64,000 nucleotides of DNA from assembly GCA_035566435.1 (NCBI GenBank), contig DATMRF010000147.1, positions 1 to 64,000 of the forward strand. The letters are read 5' to 3'. A program made the translations under genes and the position numbers. Below the pieces are notes generated by a model. That model saw only the letters and a program-made list of their open reading frames with translations, ran no database searches and had not been told where the DNA came from. Positions within the stretch are counted from its first letter, which is position 1. Each line of letters starts with the position of its first letter. Source of the DNA: DATMRF01 sp035566435. GTDB lineage: Bacteria; Verrucomicrobiota; Verrucomicrobiia; Limisphaerales; UBA8199. Below, one piece after another: positions 17,018 to 25,417 of this stretch.

Positions 17018-19105
17018 ATGAAAGAACACGTGAAAACCCACAGCGACCTCCGAACCAAACTCTCTATGAAAGCACTGCACCTAATCAGGTTATGTCTCAG
17101 CTTGGCGGCTGGGGTGGCCCTCCTCGGCGCTGGAGCGAACAGCCAGGCGCAAACCCTGACGACTTCCTGGACTAACACCTTCGATACCGGCGCCTCGACC
17201 GCAGGCTATGCCTGGTGGTACGACATGTATCAAAGTGCCTACGGGTTCGGCTACCAAACTCCGATAACCAATTCATTCGAAACGACCCTGAACAGCACGC
17301 TGGCTCCGCCGCCGGTTGGTGGGGCAGGTTCCGGTTCGCTTGCGTTCTGGTCCCTGTGGCCGGGTGTCCCGGCGAACAGTGGCAAAGGTGGTCAGAACCT
17401 CATCATCGGTTTCTTTGGAGGCGGCAACCCGTTCGACTTCAGCCAAACTATCGATGCCACCAAGTACGACAGCCTTTCGTTCGATTTGTACGTGGATCCC
17501 TCATCCCCCCTGGACCGGGCCAGCAACGTCTGCAGCCTTACAGTTGGGTTTGTCGTCAATAACTATAGCACTTACACGATCACCAATGTTGTTATTGGAA
17601 CCAACAACTTCGGCAAGTGGCTGCGTTATGTGTGCCCGATAGACAAAACCACGGCACCGGCTCCTCCGTCTCCCTTGGCCGCCGGCCCCATGTTTAATAT
17701 CAATTGTTATGGAGGGGAAAATGTAAGCCTGTTCACGAACACCATCCCGACGAAAATGTGGATTGACAACCTTTACCTGAAGTTGTCCACGGTGGTTTCG
17801 CCACCGCCGGCTATGGCGAGAACGTTCGGCACTCCCAAAGCCGGCCTTAATCTGCTTTCGGGCGGTCCGAGCTCCGACCAATACCAGCGCAACAGCATTA
17901 AGTTAAAACAGACGACAGGCGTTGGCTGGGTCGGGCAGCAGGGTGTCAGCTACTCCATGACCATCACGAATTTCCCGGACGGGACAGCACAGCCAGGGTA
18001 CCAGGCGCACCTGTTCATCACAACCGGCCCTGGGAACGCCGCTTCTCTCGATTACAACGAGACAAACGTGGTCTGGCTTAATGTGCAGGCGAATTCGAAC
18101 AACACAGGTGTCGCCGCCTTCAGGTACAAAATCAATGAGCCCGGTGCCAATAGCAACATGTTCGGTGCCGAATACATTGGGATAGCCTCAGCCGGGACCC
18201 TCACGAACCTTGCCGCTCCGACGGTTTTGGGGACTTGGGGCTTGACATTTAACAACGATACGAATATCACGATCACAGGGCCGGGAGGAGCCAGCGTCAC
18301 TTTCAACATTCGACCCGAAGTGGCAGCCCCTTTTGTCGAACCCTTGAACGTCGTGTTTGGTGCGCAGCCGAACAATCCATTCAACGTGGGACAGGAGGTC
18401 GTCTTGTCGTCGGTGAGTGGGACCAACAGTGGTGCCGCCTTCCCGATCGTCAGCGATAATTTCCTGGCAGATAGCACCCTCGACACAAGTATTTGGAGCA
18501 TCCTCACTGGCGAGCCCAACACGATATTTGTCTTCCCGCTGGACCCGGGCCAGAAGGTGATATCCTGGCGTATTCCGGATTCGGGTTTTGGTCTGCAAGT
18601 TTCAAAGAATCTGTCCTCGTCCAACAACTGGATCGTCCTCACCGGCTCAGAGGCCCCTGGGGCTCCGCTAACCACCTGGACCATCAGCGGTCAACGCTAC
18701 GCGCTGGTGCCTTCCGCCGACCTGGCCCCCGACCAAAACTACTTCCGCATGTTCACCCGGCGATTTACAAAGTTGCAGCTGTTGATGCCGGGCGAAACCG
18801 CCGCGCCGGGAACTGCGTCGGGCAAGACGGGCACGCCGGATGCTCAGGTCGCCGGCCTCCCGTTCAACGTGACGGTCAATGCGGTTGATGCCAACTGGTT
18901 TCCGGCCACCTATGCCACCGACCATATCATCCACATCACGAGCAGCGATCCCGTGGCCACGTTGCCTGCCGACACCACACTGGTAGGCGGAAAGGCCACA
19001 CTGAGCGTGACCGTTTTTACTTCCGGGACTGTTACGGTCACCGCCAGCGATGTGACCGACCCCACTAAGACCGCCAACACCGGCACGCCGATCATGATTC
19101 CCTGA
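17018..19105 (+). CDS. Large secreted protein, carbohydrate-binding-like
   Basis: 695 aa from the ATG at 17018; a start at 17066 (MKALHLIRLCLSLAAGVALLG) would give a shorter, more canonical signal peptide, with cleavage after NSQAQ. Residues 30-260 look like a jelly-roll carbohydrate-binding domain: ATKYDSLSFDLYV ... GKWLRYVCPID ... MWIDNLYLKL, the same pattern as the N-terminus of the following arabinofuranosidase-like enzyme. The middle is beta-rich and Asn/Thr-rich. The C-terminus (QVAGLPFNVTVNAVDANW ... GTVTVTASDVTD) resembles a bacterial Ig-like domain. No catalytic residues are evident. A strong terminator follows at 19153. It is probably an extracellular polysaccharide-binding or surface protein. 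Confidence 0.75.
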   Translation: MKEHVKTHSDLRTKLSMKALHLIRLCLSLAAGVALLGAGANSQAQTLTTSWTNTFDTGASTAGYAWWYDMYQSAYGFGYQTPITNSFETTLNSTLAPPPVGGAGSGSLAFWSLWPGVPANSGKGGQNLIIGFFGGGNPFDFSQTIDATKYDSLSFDLYVDPSSPLDRASNVCSLTVGFVVNNYSTYTITNVVIGTNNFGKWLRYVCPIDKTTAPAPPSPLAAGPMFNINCYGGENVSLFTNTIPTKMWIDNLYLKLSTVVSPPPAMARTFGTPKAGLNLLSGGPSSDQYQRNSIKLKQTTGVGWVGQQGVSYSMTITNFPDGTAQPGYQAHLFITTGPGNAASLDYNETNVVWLNVQANSNNTGVAAFRYKINEPGANSNMFGAEYIGIASAGTLTNLAAPTVLGTWGLTFNNDTNITITGPGGASVTFNIRPEVAAPFVEPLNVVFGAQPNNPFNVGQEVVLSSVSGTNSGAAFPIVSDNFLADSTLDTSIWSILTGEPNTIFVFPLDPGQKVISWRIPDSGFGLQVSKNLSSSNNWIVLTGSEAPGAPLTTWTISGQRYALVPSADLAPDQNYFRMFTRRFTKLQLLMPGETAAPGTASGKTGTPDAQVAGLPFNVTVNAVDANWFPATYATDHIIHITSSDPVATLPADTTLVGGKATLSVTVFTSGTVTVTASDVTDPTKTANTGTPIMIP

Positions 19106-19152
19106 GCTCTCGACGGATTAGGTGTCGCCAGAGTTGTGCGACATTGTAAAAC

Positions 19153-19182
19153 GGGGCGCCGCCTGTCAGCGGCGCCCCTTTT
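19153..19182 (+). terminator. Rho-independent terminator
   Basis: A perfect 10-bp GC stem GGGGCGCCGC / GCGGCGCCCC with loop CTGTCA, then TTTT, 48 nt after the stop of the secreted-protein gene. It separates that gene transcriptionally from the glycosidase gene, which then needs its own promoter. Confidence 0.88.
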
Positions 19183-19204
19183 CGTGCCCCGACGAGTAAC
19201 ATTC

Positions 19205-19222
19205 GTCATCAAAACTCACGAC
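19205..19222 (+). promoter_or_regulatory. Candidate operator copy 3
   Basis: GTCATCAAAACTCACGAC matches copy 1 at 16 of 18 positions. It lies between the terminator at 19153 and the glycosidase ATG at 19299. TTGACG (19228-19233) follows five bases later as a possible -35 box with a poor -10 (TGGAAA, 19251). Confidence 0.5.
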
Positions 19223-19298
19223 TGGAGTTGACGCGGGGCTTGCACCAGAATGGAAAAGCTGTGATTGTGGTCTCCGTACCCACAATCTGCTGCGTTGC

Positions 19299-21485
19299 AT
19301 GGCTCGCAAAATGTTTTCAAAGGAGATTCCTCCCGGTTTTGTCTCCGAGGTTCTAGGTGCATTGGCCAGTGTCGCGGTCCTGGTCGCTCTCGCCGCCCAG
19401 GCGCAGGCGCCGCTCCCGATTTACACCGACCATTTGGTCAACGGATTCCAGGACTGGGGTTGGGGAACCCGCAATTTGGCCAACACCTCGCCGGTGCATT
19501 CCGGCGCGAACTCCATCAGCGCGGACGGCACGGCCTGGAACGTCGCCGTCTCCTTTCAGCACCCGGATTTCAATACCTCTGTCTATTCCAGTCTGGTTTT
19601 TTGGGCTAATGGGGGCGCCGGCGGCGGCCAGGTCCTGCAGGTCCAGGCGCAGGTCGGCAGCGCTACCGGTCCGACTGTGCACATCGGACCCTTGCAGACC
19701 AACAGTTGGCAGCAATTCGTGGTCCCGCTCAGCTCGTTGGGAGCCGCGCATGTGAGCAACCTGAATCGGCTCAATCTCCAACTGACCAGCAACGGCACCA
19801 CCAACACGTTTTACATCGATGATGTCCAACTCACCGCAGCCGCCGGCCCCGGTGCGGTGCATCTGGGCCTCAACGCGACTCAGGCTCTGCGCGGAGTGGA
19901 CGCGCGGTGGTTCGGCGTGAACACCGCCATCTGGGACGGCAATTTCGATACCCCCACTACGATTTCCTCGCTGAAGGAGATGGGGACAAGCATCCTCCGG
20001 TTTCCCGGCGGGTCGCTCTCGGATGAATATCACTGGGCCAGCAACACCAGCGGCACGAATACTTGGAAGTGGGCCACCGGTTTTCCCAATTTTGTTCATG
20101 TGGCCACCAACGTCGGCGCCCAGGCCTTCATCACCGTGAACTACGGCAGCGGCACACCCGCCGAAGCTGCCGCCTGGGTGCGCGGCTCCAATGTGACCAA
20201 TCATTACGGCTTCAAATATTGGGAAATCGGTAACGAACTGTATGGCACGTGGGAGACCGACACGAACATCCCGGCCAATGACGCCTACACGTATGCGCTT
20301 CGGGCCACCAACTACATCCAGCAAATGAAGGCCGCTGATCCGTCGATCAAGGCCGGCATCGTGCTCACACCGGGCGAGGACAGTTCGGTCAACGGTGACA
20401 CCACCCACCCCGCTACCAACCTCCTTACCGGCCAGGTTCATTACGGCTGGACGCCGGTCCTCTTGAGTACTCTCAAAAGCCAGGGCTTCACACCCGATTT
20501 CGGCATTTATCACCGCTACCCTGAATACACGGCCCAAAACCAGGTCAACTGTTCCGATAGCGACCCGCTTGCGTTGCAGTCCTCCGCCGGTTGGGCTGCC
20601 GACGCGGCCGACCTGCGCCGGCAGATCGCCGGGTATTTCGGGCCGGCCGGCACCAATATCGAACTCGTGTGTACCGAGAACAACGGTGACGCTGGGTACC
20701 AGGGCGTCCAATCCACCAGCCTCGTTAACGGCCTGTACTACGCCGACAATTTGGGCCGGCTCAGCCAGACCGAATTCAACGCCTATGTGTGGTGGGACTT
20801 GCGGAACGGAACAGATACCGGTGGAAGTTTCGACTCGACCCTATACGGGTGGCGGACCTACGGCGACCTGGGTATGATTAATGGACTGAACACACGGCAT
20901 CCAACCTTCTACGCCGCGAAGCTGATGCAATATTTTGCGCAGCCGGGTGACACGATCCTGGGCGCCACCAGCGATTATCTGTTGCTGTCCGCCTACGCCG
21001 CACGGCGCGCGAGCGGAGCCATCTCGTTGCTGGTGCTGAACAAAGATACCACCACCAATTTCAATGCGGAGATTGCCCTGACAGGCTTTGCGCCTGGCAC
21101 GGCCGCGATGCTGCGTTCTTACGGGATCCCGCAGGACGAAGCGGCGCGCACGAACGGCCCGGAGCTGTCACAGGATATCGCCACGAACAGCTTTGCGGCC
21201 GCCGGATCGAATTTCAGTTACAGCTTCCCTCCCTTATCGATCTCGTTGTTCACCCTTTCGCCCGCAGCGCCCCGGCTAGCCGTGGTGGCCCCGGCGCAAC
21301 CGGGGCAGCTCGTTCTGCAGTTGCAGGGCCAGGCAAGCGTCCGCTATGTCCTCCAGAGCTCGACCGACCTGAAGACCTGGACCGGCTCCTCGACCAACAC
21401 TTTGATGGGCAGCTCGTTGAACTTGACCAATCCATCCCCAACAGGCCGGACAGTGGCGTTCTGGCGTGCGGTGTGGCAACCTTGA
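19299..21485 (+). CDS. Secreted alpha-L-arabinofuranosidase-like glycoside hydrolase (GH51/clan A type)
   Basis: 728 aa. A signal region (LGALASVAVLVALAAQAQA) is followed by a carbohydrate-binding-like jelly roll at about residues 35-190 (LVFWANGG, WQQFVVPLSSLG, TFYIDDVQL). The TIM-barrel has ILRFPGGSLSDEYHW, acid/base Glu313 in YWEIGNELYG and probable nucleophile Glu460 in ELVCTENNGD. A C-terminal beta domain holds VLNKDTTTNFN, then a Verrucomicrobia-type tail (VRYVLQSSTDLKTWT). The FPGG and WEIGNE motifs favour GH51-like arabinofuranosidases; substrate is not proven. Transcription is likely separate from the upstream gene because of the intervening terminator. Confidence 0.82.
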   Translation: MARKMFSKEIPPGFVSEVLGALASVAVLVALAAQAQAPLPIYTDHLVNGFQDWGWGTRNLANTSPVHSGANSISADGTAWNVAVSFQHPDFNTSVYSSLVFWANGGAGGGQVLQVQAQVGSATGPTVHIGPLQTNSWQQFVVPLSSLGAAHVSNLNRLNLQLTSNGTTNTFYIDDVQLTAAAGPGAVHLGLNATQALRGVDARWFGVNTAIWDGNFDTPTTISSLKEMGTSILRFPGGSLSDEYHWASNTSGTNTWKWATGFPNFVHVATNVGAQAFITVNYGSGTPAEAAAWVRGSNVTNHYGFKYWEIGNELYGTWETDTNIPANDAYTYALRATNYIQQMKAADPSIKAGIVLTPGEDSSVNGDTTHPATNLLTGQVHYGWTPVLLSTLKSQGFTPDFGIYHRYPEYTAQNQVNCSDSDPLALQSSAGWAADAADLRRQIAGYFGPAGTNIELVCTENNGDAGYQGVQSTSLVNGLYYADNLGRLSQTEFNAYVWWDLRNGTDTGGSFDSTLYGWRTYGDLGMINGLNTRHPTFYAAKLMQYFAQPGDTILGATSDYLLLSAYAARRASGAISLLVLNKDTTTNFNAEIALTGFAPGTAAMLRSYGIPQDEAARTNGPELSQDIATNSFAAAGSNFSYSFPPLSISLFTLSPAAPRLAVVAPAQPGQLVLQLQGQASVRYVLQSSTDLKTWTGSSTNTLMGSSLNLTNPSPTGRTVAFWRAVWQP

Positions 21486-21497
21486 TGCAGCGTCTCT

Positions 21498-22844
21498 ATG
21501 CTCCCGACCTCTTTTCACATCTCGCGTCGTTCGTTTGTTAAGAAGTGTTCGCTGGCCGCGGCGGCGAGCGGCTTGCCTTTATGGTTTGTGGAGCGGGAAC
21601 TGCACGCGGCGGCTGCGAGCCAGAAGCCGCCGTCCGCAAATGATCGTCCGGGTATCGCCCTGATTGGCTGCGGTGGGATGGGCCGCGGCGACACGGCCAA
21701 TGCGAGCCGCTTTGGGGAAATCGTGGCGCTGTGCGACGTCGATCGGAGCCACGTCGACGCGGCGGCAAAGCAATTCAGCAAGGCGGAGAAGAAGCCCGCT
21801 CAGTACAATGATTTCCGGAAACTGCTGGAACGTGAAGATGTCCACGTGGTCATCAATGCGACGCCCGACCATTGGCATACACTGGTGAATCTCGCCGCTA
21901 TCAAAGCGGGCAAGGACGTTTATGGCGAGAAGCCGCTGACTTTGACCATTGACGAGGGCAAGTGGGTAGTGCAGGCGGTGCGTGCAAAGAACGCCGTGCT
22001 TCAAACCGGCAGCCAGCAACGGAGCGATCCCCGCTTCCGACTGGCGTGCGAACTGGTTCGCAACGGCAGGCTCGGCAAGCTCAAGGAAGTGACGGTTTGG
22101 CTGCCCGCGGGCTTGCGTGAAGGGCCCTTCAAGCCTGAGCCAGTACCTGCGGCGCTGGACTGGGATTTCTGGCAGGGCCAGGCGCCGAAGACAGATTACA
22201 TGCATCAGCGGTGTCACCTCTACTTTCGATATTGGTATGACTACTCGGGCGGGACGATGACCGACTGGGGCGCCCATCACAATGACATCGCGCTCTGGGC
22301 GCTCGGCTTGCCCGGGCCGGTCTCTATCGAGGCCGAAGCGCTGTCACAACCGATTCCCGGCGGATACACCGCGATCAGCGAATACCATGTGAAATTCACC
22401 TACGCTACCGGCGTGGTGCATCATGTTCGCACCACCCGGGCCGACAATATCTACGGTGCGGTGGACGACCCGCAAGGGCAGCGAAACGGAGTCCGGTTCG
22501 AGGGGTCTGATGGGTGGATTTGGGTCAACCGCGGAAACCTGCGCGCGAGCGATAATTCGCTGCTGACCACTCCATTGTCAGAAGGCGCCATCCGATTGTA
22601 TAACAGCGAGGATCACATGGGGAACTTCTTCGAGTGCGTCCGCAGCCGGCAGCGGCCGATTGCCGATGTGGAAGTCGGCCATCGCGCCGCGTCCGTCTGC
22701 CACCTGGGCGCGATCGCGCTGCGGACTGGATTGAGGCTGCAGTGGGACCCGCAGGCTGAAAAGTTTATCGGGGAGCATGCCGCTGAAGGCAATGCGCACG
22801 TCGCACGAGAGATGCGGAAGCCCTACGACTACAGTTTTGCGTAG
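21498..22844 (+). CDS. Tat-exported Gfo/Idh/MocA-family oxidoreductase
   Basis: 448 aa. An N-terminal twin-arginine signal (SRRSFVKKCSLAAAASGLPLWF) precedes an NAD(P)-binding Rossmann fold beginning IALIGCGGMGRGD. VINATPDHWH and the catalytic-site motif YGEKPLT follow. The C-terminal alpha/beta substrate domain contains YYSGG-type DYSGGTMTDWGAHHNDIALWAL, typical of the exported Verrucomicrobia/Planctomycetes subfamily. These enzymes oxidise or epimerise sugars or their derivatives. It starts 12 nt after the glycosidase stop, so the two are probably one operon acting on released sugars. It converges with the CvpA gene, only 3 nt between stops. Confidence 0.92.
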   Translation: MLPTSFHISRRSFVKKCSLAAAASGLPLWFVERELHAAAASQKPPSANDRPGIALIGCGGMGRGDTANASRFGEIVALCDVDRSHVDAAAKQFSKAEKKPAQYNDFRKLLEREDVHVVINATPDHWHTLVNLAAIKAGKDVYGEKPLTLTIDEGKWVVQAVRAKNAVLQTGSQQRSDPRFRLACELVRNGRLGKLKEVTVWLPAGLREGPFKPEPVPAALDWDFWQGQAPKTDYMHQRCHLYFRYWYDYSGGTMTDWGAHHNDIALWALGLPGPVSIEAEALSQPIPGGYTAISEYHVKFTYATGVVHHVRTTRADNIYGAVDDPQGQRNGVRFEGSDGWIWVNRGNLRASDNSLLTTPLSEGAIRLYNSEDHMGNFFECVRSRQRPIADVEVGHRAASVCHLGAIALRTGLRLQWDPQAEKFIGEHAAEGNAHVAREMRKPYDYSFA

Positions 22845-22847
22845 GCG

Positions 22848-23468
22848 TTAGCGTTTGGCGGTCACCGCAGCCGGCGTGGGACCGGGGTCTCTTTGATTTG
22901 GTTCGGTAGAGGCGATCAGGAGGAACCCGAGGTCTTGCTTTATGAAACTGCCAGCAAGGGAGTCGTTGAACACGGCAACCTGCAGGTTGTGCAGACCGGG
23001 AAAGATATGGCTGCCGTAAGCGTCCTGCTGGAATTTGTCCATGGCCTTCAGTTCGGCGGGATTAAAAGCCCGCGCGTTCAACAGCGCAAGCCCCACCAGC
23101 AGCATGCACGCAAAGCGCACCATGCCCGAGCCCATGCCCAAATAATATTCACCACGTCCAAAAACATCGCTGCCGATCAGCTTGGGACCGACTCGGCTTT
23201 GAATGAGCGTGAACAACACGAAAACGATCAGTGCGGCCCCGAGATAAGTGAGCAGGTAGGCCGAAAGGAGGTCAAACTGGCCGGACTGCGCCACCATTGC
23301 CCCGGCAGGCCCGTAAACCGCCGCGCACACCAGCAACAGCGCGAGCCACTTAAGCAGGCTGAGCAATTCCAGGGAGAGCCCGTGTTTCCGTCCGCGCACG
23401 AGGCCCGCGGCCAGCACAAAGAGCAGTAATAAGTCAAAGAAATTGAAGGGCAGGTTCACGTTACTCAC
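22848..23468 (-). CDS. CvpA family membrane protein
   Basis: 206 aa with four predicted membrane helices: FNFFDLLLLFVLAAGLVRG, LLSLLKWLALLLVCAAVYG, LLSAYLLTYLGAALIVFVLF and GSGMVRFACMLLVGLALLNA. The opening NFFDLLLLFVLAAGLVRGRKHG matches the CvpA/colicin V production family pattern of Asp in helix 1 and GxxRG after it. The exact role is unknown; in other bacteria CvpA proteins affect envelope homeostasis. The soluble C-terminal tail ends in a Pro/Ala-rich segment. Confidence 0.82.
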   Translation of the reverse strand: MSNVNLPFNFFDLLLLFVLAAGLVRGRKHGLSLELLSLLKWLALLLVCAAVYGPAGAMVAQSGQFDLLSAYLLTYLGAALIVFVLFTLIQSRVGPKLIGSDVFGRGEYYLGMGSGMVRFACMLLVGLALLNARAFNPAELKAMDKFQQDAYGSHIFPGLHNLQVAVFNDSLAGSFIKQDLGFLLIASTEPNQRDPGPTPAAVTAKR

Positions 23469-23547
23469 GCTCCCGTTTGGCAGGTTCTCGATCTATTGGT
23501 ACGTCTAAAGATGTTCAAAGTACTTACCTTAGATTGTAGCCAGTTTC

Positions 23548-23991
23548 GTGCCAAAATCGGGTGGTGCTCGGGCAGATTGTGCGGCTAGATTTAGCATAAA
23601 TCCTGGGAAAATCATTGATTTGACGTGCGAAGCAGTCAAAAAACCACACTTCAGTAATGCACGTTTGGAGCTTGGAGGAAATCATTCGTCTGATAGATTA
23701 ATTGGCACGATGGGCCAAAAAGACCGCTTCCGTTTTAGCGTGACTGTTCTTAGCGACGACCTCCCGGTAATTGCGGCAATGTGTGGGCTCGCTTGGTTTT
23801 GCCAGCCCGAAATTTGCCGGCAGACTGCCGTATTCCGAACAACGGAAGATGACTGGAAACGAGACAGTCATCACGTGACATTCCATTATACAAGCGAGGG
23901 TAATCGGCAAAGTTTTATTACCGAATCCAAACGGTCATTTCTAGGGTCTTGGGAAATTACGAACCAGAAAAGCAATGATCCGCCAAGATAA
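23548..23991 (+). CDS. Hypothetical protein in AT-richer accessory patch
   Basis: 147 aa from the GTG at 23548, or 94 aa from the ATG at 23710 (MGQKDRFRF). I recognise no family. It contains GLAWFCQPEICRQTAVFRTTEDDW and ends polar (SWEITNQKSNDPPR). Base composition is distinctly less GC-rich than in the neighbours. The next small gene follows after 3 nt, so the pair may be an operon. Confidence 0.4.
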   Translation: MPKSGGARADCAARFSINPGKIIDLTCEAVKKPHFSNARLELGGNHSSDRLIGTMGQKDRFRFSVTVLSDDLPVIAAMCGLAWFCQPEICRQTAVFRTTEDDWKRDSHHVTFHYTSEGNRQSFITESKRSFLGSWEITNQKSNDPPR

Positions 23992-23994
23992 CAG

Positions 23995-24120
23995 ATGAGC
24001 CAAGGATCATACAATCTGCTTCCTCCAAAACACCGCTGGACTAAAGATCCTCTGGTTTGGCTAACTATTGCGCTCGTGCTTTTAACGGCAATTCTGGTGT
24101 GGAGAGTGTTCGCAAAATAG
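23995..24120 (+). CDS. Small single-pass membrane protein
   Basis: 41 aa, with a short polar N-terminus (MSQGSYNLLPPKHRWTKD) and one membrane helix (PLVWLTIALVLLTAILVWRVF) reaching nearly to the end, so a tail-anchored topology is likely. It begins 3 nt after the preceding gene. There is no known family. It is supported by its tight spacing and clear helix, not by homology. Confidence 0.45.
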   Translation: MSQGSYNLLPPKHRWTKDPLVWLTIALVLLTAILVWRVFAK

Positions 24121-24169
24121 GTTTGGTGATTTCAAATTGGGACATTAGCCTGAGCGTTTAATTCAGAAA

Positions 24170-24406
24170 ATGAAAACCACAAAACGGCTTCTTCTTTGGG
24201 CCAGTGTCATAATCGGAGCGGGCCTTTGGCTCGTGTACGTGTGGCCCACTCAATGGGAACACTATCAAATGGGAGGTTTAAACCTTCAAGTAAACCGGTT
24301 TACAGGGAAAACCGAATGGCTGACACAAGAAGGCTGGAGGATGCACACCGATCAACCTTCAGGGCCTTGGATGAAGTACAAAGCATTCGAGAATCCAGCA
24401 AATTAG
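24170..24406 (+). CDS. Small membrane-anchored protein, unknown
   Basis: 78 aa. An N-terminal signal anchor (RLLLWASVIIGAGLWLVYVW, about residues 6-25) precedes a soluble segment containing YQMGGLNLQVNRFTGKTEWLT and EGWRMHTDQPSG. The VNRFTGKTEWLT phrase is reminiscent of short exported proteins in which a strand-turn unit reads R.TG...W. The function is unknown. The ATG at 24170 has GAAAA but no strong Shine-Dalgarno. Confidence 0.5.
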   Translation: MKTTKRLLLWASVIIGAGLWLVYVWPTQWEHYQMGGLNLQVNRFTGKTEWLTQEGWRMHTDQPSGPWMKYKAFENPAN

Positions 24407-24509
24407 GGCACTACCACCAATTTCTGATGCCTTCGTTCAAAAACCTATTAAGACATGCTGCCCGACAGAAGACCGCATTCTGTTACGTTCATTTTCTGAA
24501 CGAAACTAT

Positions 24510-24758
24510 TTATTTCTTCAAAGCTGCTTGTGCCACTCCGACCTGTTCGTTTTTCTTCTTTGCCAGTCGGTAATCTCTGTACTGAGGCCAGAGGTAATCA
24601 AGAATTTGCTCTCGCGTGTAAATCTGTGCCCCTCTGACAACCACCTTATCCAACAGCCCATTAAGCTGTTTTTCCGATTTCGCTCTTTCGTGCGGCGCAA
24701 TGTGATCTAATTGCCACCATGCTTCTAGAATCTGCTCGACTTCAGGGTTTCTGGCCAT
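24510..24758 (-). CDS. Hypothetical protein, second gene of an overlapping pair
   Basis: 82 aa from the ATG at 24758 (MARNPEVEQ); an ATG at 24773 is also in frame. It is mostly helical and charged: EQILEAWWQLDHIAPHERAK, QLNGLLDKVVVRG, YTREQILDYLWPQYRDYRLA. I recognise no family. It overlaps the end of the upstream 163-aa gene by 17 nt, which argues for a translationally coupled pair. Confidence 0.5.
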   Translation of the reverse strand: MARNPEVEQILEAWWQLDHIAPHERAKSEKQLNGLLDKVVVRGAQIYTREQILDYLWPQYRDYRLAKKKNEQVGVAQAALKK

Positions 24759-25233
24759 CGAATAGCTGTGCAATTAGTTCGTTTGTCTTCTGAGAATTCT
24801 TTGGCCCATGCTCGGCGCGAAATGTGGCATGCAGGGAATTCAGAGTGGCTTCCAAGTCCTCAATGGTGAACTTGAGCGGAGGAGAGACCATGCCGGATTT
24901 TTTCGCAGCCCAAATAAGAGTTTCGCCGTTTGCGATCAGATCGGCCAAAAAGGGGCGATGGTCGTTTAGCATCGCATCGTATTTATTGGACAACATGCCT
25001 TCTTCTTCTTGCTGGCGAAAAGCATCCACTTGCATGAGCCAGAGAGTGCCCACGATGGCATTTGAAAGTTCAGGCGCTATTCCTGGCTGACTCATAACCC
25101 AATTAAGCGCCGTTTCGAGCCGGTCCACAGGAATTTTTAGCTCTACAGACCCCTCAGTGCCGCGTCGTGCTGTCTCACGAAAGATTGGTCTAGGGGAATC
25201 TGCTGTAAGCGTCATAGGCAACGATTTTTCCAT
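24742..25233 (-). CDS. Hypothetical protein, first gene of an overlapping pair
   Basis: 163 aa from the ATG at 25233, immediately preceded by an in-frame GTG. It is helical and acidic, with IPVDRLETALNWVMSQPGIAP, LIANGETLIWAAKKSGMV and LKFTIEDLEATLNSLHATF. There is no recognisable domain and no signal peptide, so it is probably cytoplasmic. A perfect dyad lies directly upstream of its start (25237-25253), suggesting autoregulation or a local repressor. AT-rich codon use sets it apart from the chromosome around it. Confidence 0.5.
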   Translation of the reverse strand: MEKSLPMTLTADSPRPIFRETARRGTEGSVELKIPVDRLETALNWVMSQPGIAPELSNAIVGTLWLMQVDAFRQQEEEGMLSNKYDAMLNDHRPFLADLIANGETLIWAAKKSGMVSPPLKFTIEDLEATLNSLHATFRAEHGPKNSQKTNELIAQLFDGQKP

Positions 25234-25236
25234 CAC

Positions 25237-25253
25237 AACCCACCATGTGGGTT
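25237..25253. promoter_or_regulatory. Perfect dyad upstream of the hypothetical gene pair
   Basis: AACCCAC, 3 nt, GTGGGTT: a perfect 7-bp inverted repeat covering the ribosome-binding region of the gene starting at 25233. A TATATAA-type -10 candidate lies further upstream at 25294-25301 on the minus strand. The position suits a repressor site or a translational-control hairpin. Confidence 0.45.
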
Positions 25254-25376
25254 TGTCAATACACTAACTGTTTCCGCATAGAAACGCAACACTTTATATA
25301 AATGTTTGCTTCCCAATAGCTTGAATATAGAATAAATGGAGGTTGCGTCAAGCGGCTCTGCTTGGCAGTCTGAGGA

Positions 25377-25417
25377 TGCCCCAGGCAGGGCTCGAACCTG
25401 CACGGCGATTACTCGCC
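25377..25417 (-). pseudogene. Isolated 3' part of a class-II tRNA (Leu-type)
   Basis: On the minus strand there is a variable-arm hairpin GGCG-AGTAAT-CGCC, a T arm GCAGG-TTCGAGC-CCTGC, then acceptor strand CTGGGGC with A as discriminator. A long variable arm and the CTGGGGC-A end fit tRNA-Leu. The matching 5' half (GCCCCAG...) is absent within at least 400 nt on the higher-coordinate side, where IS1-type transposase sequence begins instead. This is the usual form of an integration scar at a tRNA 3' end. Confidence 0.6.
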
